Assembly (NCBI GenBank): GCA_944323095.1
Contig: CALURE010000011.1
Location: 1 to 20,870, forward strand
Direction of reading: 5' to 3'
Origin: Candidatus Gastranaerophilales bacterium
Lineage (GTDB): Bacteria; Cyanobacteriota; Vampirovibrionia; Gastranaerophilales; Gastranaerophilaceae
Length of the DNA: 20,870 bases
A model generated the notes under the pieces. The model saw only the letters and a list, made by a program, of their open reading frames with translations. It searched no databases and was not told the DNA's origin. Both the position numbers and the translations under genes were made by a program. This document shows positions 15,901 to 20,870 of the stretch, one piece after another (the first letter of the stretch is position 1; the number at the start of each line of letters is the position of its first letter).

Positions 15901-17081
15901 ATATCAAGATAGTTTTTATCCAGTTTATCGTAAGCTTTTATTAATTCTTTATCAGAAAGATTTTCAGCATTTACAAGTCTGTTATCATATATCTGGATAT
16001 ACACAGGTTTTTTATGATCATACGGTTGTTTTTTTATTTCAATTGTTCCGTCAGGTTTTTCAATGAATTTATACGGAGAATTTACCAGTCTGTGCGTAAC
16101 ATGTTCTGTTTTTTTGCCAAACACACCGAGGCTTAACGGACTGTCTTTTAAACCTTCTATTTTGAACCAGTTAAAGTAAGGAGATTTTTGCCCCCATTTC
16201 AAAACATGCTGGAAATGAATACCTTCAAGTCCTTCATTGACATAAGCTCCGTCAGAAACAAGATTAATGCCTTTTGCAAATAGTTTTTTCTGTAAAGAGG
16301 TATAATTATTTATATTACCGAGAGAGTGAGCCATCTGGAAGCAGTTTTTGTTCCAGTATCCGTGTGCTGACACGCTGTCATCAGTAAATAAAGGCAGTGT
16401 AATTATTCTTGTAAAGTTGTCAAGTTTCCCTTCTTCCAGATCTTTTTCAATTCCGGCAAGCGAGCCGCCTATTTTATTTGCAAAGTTTTTAGACATCTGT
16501 CTTGCTTGTTCAATATTTGGATTTGGCACTATGTTGTTATTGTCATCATAAATCCAGCTGACATTATTTATATCAGGTACGATTAATTTCATTGCCCCGC
16601 CTTTTGTAAAAGATGATGCTTTTGCAGGGACTACATTATATATATCATATGCCTCTCCGCTGTTCATTTTCTGGTTAATCATAATTCCTGAATCAACTTT
16701 ATAGAAAGGTGACGGATTAGGAGTATTTTTAGGGTACAATTTATAGTGATACGCGAATGCCTGATCAGGACGTATTCCGTAATCTCCGGCAAGATCAATT
16801 ACGGTTGGTTTTCCGCTTTGAAGTTTAATGCCGTATTCATTATTCTCAGGTTCTCTGTTACCGAGAGAATTGTTTTTTAATATTCCTGTAATAAAGTAGT
16901 TCCCGTCTTCTTCTTTGTCTACGGAATAAAGTTCAACATAACAGTCGTATTTATCGCTGTCATATACGTAGTTAAATTCATATTCTCTGTATCCGTTCGG
17001 AGAGGTTACAGGTTTATAACCTTCAAAATTTACTTTTTTCTTATTTACATCCGGCTGATTTAAGTTTAAATTGACTTTCAC
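12951..17081 (-). CDS. Very large GH13 (alpha-amylase family) glycoside hydrolase/transferase
   Basis: 1376 residues, no signal peptide, so probably cytoplasmic and acting on glycogen-like alpha-glucan. An N-terminal beta-rich segment (about 20-110, FNYVYDSDKYDCYVELYSV...) precedes the barrel. GH13 regions can be read: region I LVSDGAYVNEG (Asp277), region II LDWRIDATKDI (Asp813, nucleophile), region III ITAEVTD (Glu861, acid/base), region IV AGNHDKCRALDG (Asp963). The late barrel strand is ALLGNPTLFAGDEYG, and a C-terminal beta domain follows. The catalytic triad is complete. The oddity is about 536 residues between regions I and II, where most members have about 70-100. The first part resembles a domain B ending near WDANPDIAKLNF; the second (about 500-800) looks helical and I do not recognise it. 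Start is GTG with AAGGAG 8 bases upstream. It is divergent from ahcY. Confidence 0.85.
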   Translation of the reverse strand: MKVNLNLNQPDVNKKKVNFEGYKPVTSPNGYREYEFNYVYDSDKYDCYVELYSVDKEEDGNYFITGILKNNSLGNREPENNEYGIKLQSGKPTVIDLAGDYGIRPDQAFAYHYKLYPKNTPNPSPFYKVDSGIMINQKMNSGEAYDIYNVVPAKASSFTKGGAMKLIVPDINNVSWIYDDNNNIVPNPNIEQARQMSKNFANKIGGSLAGIEKDLEEGKLDNFTRIITLPLFTDDSVSAHGYWNKNCFQMAHSLGNINNYTSLQKKLFAKGINLVSDGAYVNEGLEGIHFQHVLKWGQKSPYFNWFKIEGLKDSPLSLGVFGKKTEHVTHRLVNSPYKFIEKPDGTIEIKKQPYDHKKPVYIQIYDNRLVNAENLSDKELIKAYDKLDKNYLDINNHNDTVIPYSFRINPETYKKNVENLIEYNKSVPQNERISLKSGKGTQMVTQFEYFGLDGKHESGFETWDANPDIAKLNFIPSHSDTESLLNIADPRERAKKITAIKRKANEVQDYAVTSAKYWTDKTNKILKLNAAQHLRNIQNKSASEIYQIIKEQCNGKVFPENLDVTEDVVKNVINDRYNLHGAESLESYNDIILQGLMDVPLDSIEVGDDIAAVLGSSYISKRAIDKDQIGVSRFEMYQNRNMHIRPEYYDSYTLTDKMYTKEMSHLAKEIFQALEIKMPPENKLHDEHGNATSYGKYVLPFLTAEIARFAIIKSVDPKAEFSYDKSTGELTYNYKKLKNTSLLSMGIIADSPEDEAISLINKIRKGIRKISPSDKEKFASALLKSIKNTNLESFKLAEMIVERSQAGLDWRIDATKDIADMESLKDNKTDFEYTWTNVIDFWTKFVNGIKQSHPHAFITAEVTDLAEIYDIGNGCKSGSRFAGKDDSVRKLIDEAGFTSLANYDYFSSSITGLFGKLFADENGVEKGVDDKKILELLDGEGRFLLSGPMESLIYTYTFAGNHDKCRALDGFAMDTDIVYTDLTKPGNPYRERAYRILNGVKYGETPDANAVAGYDYNRVSNLAIAKAEAISYGMAKAKEEIGLSNSRKDYVYDKMIKALANIANGRFKGKVFEAGGFGSRDYNIALDIVLDEMEYLEPDKSKCLNSQERDNLKKKTLEKIIDPAMSRLLGQTKFLVALLGNPTLFAGDEYGSTGYETTTKNITLQNRNIIHEEWADSPDNKVRMEFVKRFKDFINEEYGLRARKELEPLNTGAPYALKPQEGRTVDNKPIQISALLRQTTNGAMTISLFNTSGLNHKFDEYYRPSEHPVTLDHIDLSEGWAGGDRSIAGIKPGTKFINAKDPNDVYYVNDYNQITRPLDSPGKIKINDCTMILYSEPTFTGRRVMYNPQYNFVSKPYSNINKPQNTTGSKLTLMSR

Positions 17082-17130
17082 GTGACAAACTCCTTACTAC
17101 TAAATTTATAACTCAAGTAAAGATTTTTTT

Positions 17131-17159
17131 TTGACATAATCTCATATATTATTAACAAT
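17131..17159 (+). promoter_or_regulatory. Possible ahcY promoter
   Basis: A perfect TTGACA at 17131-17136 with AACAAT 17 bases downstream. A TATAAT also occurs at 17195-17200 but has no good -35, and the choice between them cannot be made by eye. The AT-rich region between them shows no SAH- or SAM-type riboswitch helices that I can recognise. Confidence 0.35.
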
Positions 17160-17225
17160 TTTTTACAAAGATAGGTTTTCACAAATATTTCTTTTATAAT
17201 TTTATAAGAAAAGGAGAAAATAATA

Positions 17226-18494
17226 ATGCAGGTTATGGAAATGAAATATGATATTAAAGATATAAGTCTTGCTGATCAAGGCAAAAATCAGATTGAATGG
17301 GCATTCAAAGATATGCCTGTTTTGAAACAGATACAGGAAAGATTTATTAAAGAACAGCCGTTTAAAGGGCTGAAATTATCAGCCTGTGTACATGTTACAA
17401 AAGAAACAGCAGCATTATGTGTTGTTATGAAATCAGGCGGGGCAGATGCAGTACTGGTCGCTTCAAATCCTTTATCTACTCAAGATGACGTTGCTGCTGC
17501 TCTTGTAAAACATTACGGGATACCTACATTTGCAGTTGCCGGAGAAAGTGTTGAACAGTATAAGTCTCATATTCAGGAAGCTTTAAATCATAATCCTGAT
17601 ATTATTATTGATGACGGATGTGATATTGTTTCTACAATTCATGCCGAACGTCCTGAAATGGCTTCAAAAATAATAGGTTCAACAGAAGAAACAACAACCG
17701 GAATAATAAGACTTCAGGCTCTGGAAGCTCAGGGAGTTTTGAAATTTCCGGCAGTCGGAGTTAATACAAGTTTGACAAAACACCTTTATGATAACCGTTA
17801 TGGTACAGGACAGAGTTCAATGGACGGTATTATAAGAGGTGCCAATATTCTTATTGCCGGAAAAACTGTTGTAATTTCGGGTTACGGCTGGTGCGGCAGA
17901 GGTTGTGCATTACGTGCTAAAGCTTTAGGTGCAAACGTTATTGTATGTGAAGTTGATCCTTTAAAAGCTCTGGAAGCTGCTATGGAAGGTTATAGAGTTA
18001 TGCCGATTGAAAAAGCTGCAAAAGAAGGGGATATTTTCTTAACAGTTACAGGAGACAAGCATGTTGTTGATGTACAGCATATTTTAGCAATGAAAGACGG
18101 CGCATTTCTGGCAAATGCAGGACACTTTGACTGGGAAGTTAATGTCGCAGGCTTGAAAGAACATGCCGTTGAAATTCGTGAAATCAGACCGAACCTTGAA
18201 GAATATAAGCTTGATAACGGAAAATCTGTTTATGTATTTGCACAGGGCAGACTTGTAAATCTTGTAGCTGCAGAAGGTCATCCCGCAAGCGTTATGGATA
18301 TGAGTTTTGCAAATCAGGCTTTAGGTATCGAGTTCCTTGTTAAAAATAAAGGCAAACTCGAAAATAAACTTTATACTCTTCCTCATGAAGTTGATGTAAA
18401 AATTGCTGAACTAAAACTCAAATCTATGGGAATTGAAATTGATACATTAACTCCCGAACAGGAAGAATATCTTCATAGCTGGAAGATTGATTAA
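17226..18494 (+). CDS. ahcY: Adenosylhomocysteinase (S-adenosylhomocysteine hydrolase family)
   Basis: Reversibly splits S-adenosylhomocysteine to adenosine and homocysteine, clearing the product inhibitor of methyltransferases. 422 residues, the short form without the ~40-residue insertion of the bacterial long type; it reads like the Thermotoga/archaeal branch. Seen: CVHVTKETAAL, ASNPLSTQDDVAAAL, DDGCDIV, EETTTGIIRL, the NTSLTKHLYDNRYGTGQS active-site segment, the NAD-binding loop SGYGWCGRG, NAGHFDWEV, and HPASVMDMSFANQALG. AAAGGAG (17210-17216) lies about 10 bases before the ATG. Some members of the short branch act on S-inosylhomocysteine, so the substrate may not be adenosine; this cannot be decided here. 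Divergent from the GH13 gene; convergent with the glycosyltransferase. Confidence 0.95.
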   Translation: MQVMEMKYDIKDISLADQGKNQIEWAFKDMPVLKQIQERFIKEQPFKGLKLSACVHVTKETAALCVVMKSGGADAVLVASNPLSTQDDVAAALVKHYGIPTFAVAGESVEQYKSHIQEALNHNPDIIIDDGCDIVSTIHAERPEMASKIIGSTEETTTGIIRLQALEAQGVLKFPAVGVNTSLTKHLYDNRYGTGQSSMDGIIRGANILIAGKTVVISGYGWCGRGCALRAKALGANVIVCEVDPLKALEAAMEGYRVMPIEKAAKEGDIFLTVTGDKHVVDVQHILAMKDGAFLANAGHFDWEVNVAGLKEHAVEIREIRPNLEEYKLDNGKSVYVFAQGRLVNLVAAEGHPASVMDMSFANQALGIEFLVKNKGKLENKLYTLPHEVDVKIAELKLKSMGIEIDTLTPEQEEYLHSWKID

Positions 18495-18520
18495 TAAACT
18501 TAAAATAAATATGAAAGTTC

Positions 18521-18550
18521 GTAGGGTGGGATAAGCATAGCGTTCCCACC
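18521..18550. repeat. Small palindromic repeat, GTAGGGTGGG/CCCACC, copy 3
   Basis: Same arms as copies 1 and 2 with a GCATAGCG centre. It begins 26 bases after the ahcY stop and could end that transcript. Confidence 0.75.
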
Positions 18551-18570
18551 ATTCGAGTTAATCAAATAGT

Positions 18571-18605
18571 CTGGATTTTTTCGGCTCATAGGGCCTCAAA
18601 ATGAC
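18571..18605. repeat. Degenerate TGGATT...AATGAC palindromic repeat
   Basis: CTGGATT on the left and AATGACA on the right match the outer parts of the repeat at 8060-8092; the centre has TCGGCTCATAGGGCCTC instead of the short loop. Together with copy 3 of the other palindrome it fills the gap between ahcY and the glycosyltransferase, the same pairing of repeat types as at 8060-8132. Confidence 0.5.
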
Positions 18606-18624
18606 ATGAAAAGTCTTTTCAGAT

Positions 18625-19539
18625 TCATAAAAATGTTAGTAAGATTAACTTTAGGGTATTACGGTATCCTAAAGTTTTTCTTTCCTGCCATAAAAATTTA
18701 ATTGTTTCAGGGCGGATTTTCAGGTTGTTTTTAATATTTATTTTAGTAATATAATCGCTGTGCAGTTTTTTATTGCCTGTTACAAGAGTGCAGTTTCCTG
18801 CATTATTTTTATGGCGCCTGTAGCCGATAAGAGGTCTGTAAATTATTGCAGAACCGCCGATTAGATGTGCAAAATTAAATAGAAATTTATCAGGGCAAAT
18901 TCTCCAATCCTGCGGGGTAGCATAAGATTCAATAATTTCTATTGAAGCTTTTCTGAACATTGCAGAACTGTTAGGCGACCAGTACCAGCCTCCAAAATGT
19001 TTATTTTTCAAAATTTTATACTTAACAGGCATATCGCATAAAATTTCAATCCCGTTTACGTCATTTTGAACTTGTTCCAAAATCGTGCAGTCATTAGATT
19101 GAGGGGAAGAAATTGAATTAAGTGTGTGCACTTCATCATCTTCGTCTATTTCGATTATTTGACAGGAAGTAAAAGCAACTGACGTTTCTAGATGAACTCT
19201 GATATGTGAGGCAGCGTATTCTTTGCATAAAACATCATCGCTGTCTATAAAGCTTATGAATTGTCCCTGTGCAGCTTTCAGCCCTGTTATCATTGATGCA
19301 AGCTGACCTGAATTTTTTTCGTGCTTTATAAGTGTAATTCGTAAATCCTGATTATCTGAAATAAATTCTTCAATAACATTGCTGGAGTTATCTTTAGAAC
19401 AATCATCGACAACTATAATTTCAAAATTCTTATAAGTTTGTTCTTTTATACTTTCAAGAGTTTTAAGGATGTATTTTTCATAGTTGTACGAAGTTACAAC
19501 AAATGAAACAAGCGGAAGTTTAAGCATTCTCACCGCCAT
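18625..19539 (-). CDS. Family 2 glycosyltransferase
   Basis: 304 residues. A GT-A fold with VSFVVTSYNYEKYILKTLESIKEQTY at the N-terminus, Asp45-Asp46 in VVDDCSKDNS for the nucleotide, and the metal-binding IDSDD (Asp99-Ser-Asp101-Asp102). No transmembrane helix is evident, so it is probably cytoplasmic or peripheral, transferring sugar to a surface glycan or lipid; donor and acceptor are unknown. The C-terminal half (GWYWSPNSSAMFRK..., YRRHKNNAGN) is typical of the wcaA/EpsE-like mixture. ATG at 19539 is chosen because AAGGA lies 6 bases before it; an alternative ATG is 19527. Either start lies inside the 3' end of the TerC-like gene, so the two are co-transcribed and probably coupled. Confidence 0.88.
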   Translation of the reverse strand: MAVRMLKLPLVSFVVTSYNYEKYILKTLESIKEQTYKNFEIIVVDDCSKDNSSNVIEEFISDNQDLRITLIKHEKNSGQLASMITGLKAAQGQFISFIDSDDVLCKEYAASHIRVHLETSVAFTSCQIIEIDEDDEVHTLNSISSPQSNDCTILEQVQNDVNGIEILCDMPVKYKILKNKHFGGWYWSPNSSAMFRKASIEIIESYATPQDWRICPDKFLFNFAHLIGGSAIIYRPLIGYRRHKNNAGNCTLVTGNKKLHSDYITKINIKNNLKIRPETIKFLWQERKTLGYRNTLKLILLTFL

Positions 19540-20596
19540 CTTTTCCTTCTGCCAGAAGCCTTTCCATTTTTTTGTTATGTATAACAGATGATATAAATGC
19601 AAGAACAATAAAGCCTAAACCTATGCCGCCTGTTACGACTTCCGGAATTTCTTTAACCGTTGACACCAGCATAAGACATGCTAAAGCGCCGATTGCCCAG
19701 TGCGCGCCGTGTTCAAGATATAAAAATTTTGCAAGAGTTTTCTTTTCAACGAGCATTATTGTCAGAGAACGTACAAACATTGCGCCGATTGCGAGACCTA
19801 TAGAGATGATAATAATATCTTTACTCAATGCAAATGCCCCTAAAACTCCGTCTAACGAGAAAGATGCATCTATTAATTCAAGATAAAGAAAACTTATCAA
19901 TCCTGTACAGCCGGCACCTTTTGCTGCGCAGCTTGCAAGACGCATTTCTTCATGTTTTTCAAGATAATGAGTAAAACCGTCTATTGCAAGATAAGTTATA
20001 ATCCCTGAAATCCCTGCAATGAGAACATGAATTTTTTGTTCTGCCGGAACAACGTTTTGTGTTGCAAGAAGCATTAAAAGTGAAATAATAACTTCAATTC
20101 CTTTTATATGGTCAAAATGTGCAAGCCATTGTTCTACAGGTTTTATCCAGTGAACAGTTTTTTCATGGTTGAAAAAGTAGTTGAGAAAAAGCATAATCAA
20201 AAACATTCCGCCGAAAGTAACAATCGGTGCATGTGTCTGGTGGAGATAATATGCGTATTTGTCAGCATTGGTAAGTGCAATATTTGCAACCTCAAGCATC
20301 CCTAATTTAGCGAATATAGAAACAACTAATATCGGAAATACAAATCTCATACCGAATACGGCAATAACAATACCCCATGTCAAAAATCTGTGTCTCCATT
20401 CATGGCTCATTTTTTCAAGCTTCATTGCATTGACAACAGCGTTGTCAAAAGACAAACTGACTTCAAGTACACCTAAAACAATTGCGATAAAAACACAGGT
20501 TAATCCTGTTCCGTTATGAACATGTTCGCCCCAGAAGTATGCGCCTATAAGCCCTGCAATAGTTACTATATATGAACCTAAAAAGTATTCTAACAT
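19520..20596 (-). CDS. TerC/DUF475-family integral membrane protein
   Basis: 358 residues with about eight or nine membrane spans. The two family signatures are present: LGVLEVSLSFDNAVVNA near the N-terminus and LIDASFSLDGVLGAFALS near the centre, each with a membrane-buried acidic residue and Asn/Asp pair. TerC-type proteins are linked to metal (Mn2+) export or metallation of exported enzymes and to tellurite resistance; the DUF475 branch is little characterised. No other ter genes are present. ATG at 20596 is chosen over upstream starts because AGGAGA (20604-20609) is 7 bases before it. The 3' end overlaps the glycosyltransferase start. Confidence 0.88.
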   Translation of the reverse strand: MLEYFLGSYIVTIAGLIGAYFWGEHVHNGTGLTCVFIAIVLGVLEVSLSFDNAVVNAMKLEKMSHEWRHRFLTWGIVIAVFGMRFVFPILVVSIFAKLGMLEVANIALTNADKYAYYLHQTHAPIVTFGGMFLIMLFLNYFFNHEKTVHWIKPVEQWLAHFDHIKGIEVIISLLMLLATQNVVPAEQKIHVLIAGISGIITYLAIDGFTHYLEKHEEMRLASCAAKGAGCTGLISFLYLELIDASFSLDGVLGAFALSKDIIIISIGLAIGAMFVRSLTIMLVEKKTLAKFLYLEHGAHWAIGALACLMLVSTVKEIPEVVTGGIGLGFIVLAFISSVIHNKKMERLLAEGKDGGENA

Positions 20597-20623
20597 TTTA
20601 TTATCTCCTATTTTTCCTATAGA

Positions 20624-20652
20624 ATTATACATAAATGCTTTTATAATGACAA
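20624..20652 (-). promoter_or_regulatory. Sigma-70-type promoter of the TerC-like gene
   Basis: On the minus strand TTGTCA (+ positions 20647-20652), a 17-base spacer and TATAAT (20624-20629), 27 bases before the ATG at 20596. It is back to back with the promoter at 20672-20700, with 19 bases between the two -35 boxes. Confidence 0.6.
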
Positions 20653-20671
20653 TCATTCAAAATCAGTATGC

Positions 20672-20700
20672 TTGAAATTAAATCAGGGATCTGCTATAAT
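20672..20700 (+). promoter_or_regulatory. Strong sigma-70-type promoter before G-tract reading frame 3
   Basis: TTGAAA (20672-20677), a 17-base spacer and TATAAT (20695-20700). A 34-base leader with AAAGGGAG leads to the ATG at 20735. The boxes are identical to those of the promoter at 8152-8180. Confidence 0.7.
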
Positions 20701-20734
20701 TAATTTAGGTTTAAAAGAAAGGGAGAGCATATTT

Positions 20735-20870
20735 ATGAAAAAAGATGTATTAAGAACTGTGAACATCGGGGGGGGGGCGCCTCTCAGCTAGACGGAATTC
20801 AAGAGTTCAAGAAGTCAAGATGTCAGGCTGTTTACTTTAATGTCATTTTGCATTTATTGCCCAATTTAAA
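20735..20870 (+). CDS. Start of a third G-tract gene (probably prepilin-like), cut by window end
   Basis: ATG at 20735 with a good ribosome site reads MKKDVLRTVNIGGGAPLS and stops at TAG 20789-20791 as written. With 11 G the frame is GGGGASQLDGIQEFKKSRCQ and stays open to the last base of the window; with 9 or 12 it stops at a TAA near 20840. By analogy with the two upstream loci a prepilin FTLAEV block is expected beyond the edge, but it is not visible, so the assignment is inference. The sequence after the tract (TTCAAGAGTTCAAGAAGTCAAG) is a short direct-repeat run followed by AGGCTGTTTAC, which also occurs in the inverted repeat near 8010. Confidence 0.45.
20768..20777. repeat. G10 homopolymer tract 3
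   Basis: Ten G on the + strand after codon 11 of the frame starting at 20735. The flanks differ from tracts 1 and 2 (ACATC before, CGCCTC after). As at the other two loci, adding one base opens the frame. Confidence 0.85.

Noticed and set aside
17160..17225. SAH- or SAM-type riboswitch before ahcY
   Set aside because: The leader is AT-rich with no GC stems or recognisable conserved loops.

Overview
The window is an AT-rich bacterial chromosome segment. It carries housekeeping genes separated by repeat-filled gaps. The proteins with an N-terminal FTLAEVLITLGIIGVVAALTMP block and a C-terminal Cys/NW/DYPW-type ending look to me like the expanded prepilin-like families of gut Melainabacteria (Candidatus Gastranaerophilales/Vampirovibrionia). 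The low GC, the large GH13 protein with an NFEGYKPV-type N-terminus and the gene mix agree with that. This placement is recall and inference, not a search result; I put it at roughly 70%.

Layout. (1) 1-642: 3' part of proC (+), facing a leftward group at 820-4921 (tmk, then ilvD overlapping it by ATGA, then a prepilin-like gene, then a GlcF/LutA-type Fe-S protein). (2) 5161-6982: a rightward pair, an M16 peptidase homologue without its zinc motif and an OmpA/MotB-type peptidoglycan-binding protein. (3) 6972-7799: a FliA/WhiG-type sigma factor (-). (4) 7800-8215: repeats and a strong promoter in front of a second prepilin-like gene (+), which meets a CorC/CNNM-type transporter (-) and a secreted metallophosphoesterase (-). 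(5) 11340-12756: rqcP and ychF (+). (6) 12951-17081: a 1376-residue GH13 enzyme (-), divergent from ahcY (+). (7) 18625-20596: a family-2 glycosyltransferase overlapping a TerC/DUF475 membrane protein (both -). (8) 20735-end: the start of a third G-tract reading frame (+).

The most unusual feature is a set of three exact 10-base G:C tracts (2566-2575, 8246-8255, 20768-20777). Each lies within 8-11 codons of an ATG that has a good Shine-Dalgarno sequence and a good sigma-70-type promoter 33-36 bases upstream. In all three the frame closes soon after the tract as written, and one extra base (11) reopens it. At the first locus the 11-base form joins the leader perfectly to the prepilin body. At the second it joins the right frame but one TAG remains, next to a hairpin repeat sitting in the leader. 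At the third it stays open to the window edge. This is the pattern expected of slipped-strand ON/OFF contingency loci driving surface prepilin-like proteins; a systematic homopolymer miscall is the main rival explanation.

A second layer is a dense small-repeat population: two MITE-like elements with about 20-30 bp terminal inverted repeats carrying the same hairpin pair in opposite orientations, several CTGAA-loop-TTCAG hairpins, three copies of a GTAGGGTGGG...CCCACC palindrome, and two copies of a TGGATT...AATGAC palindrome. Nearly all lie in intergenic gaps; one lies inside the leader of the second prepilin-like gene.
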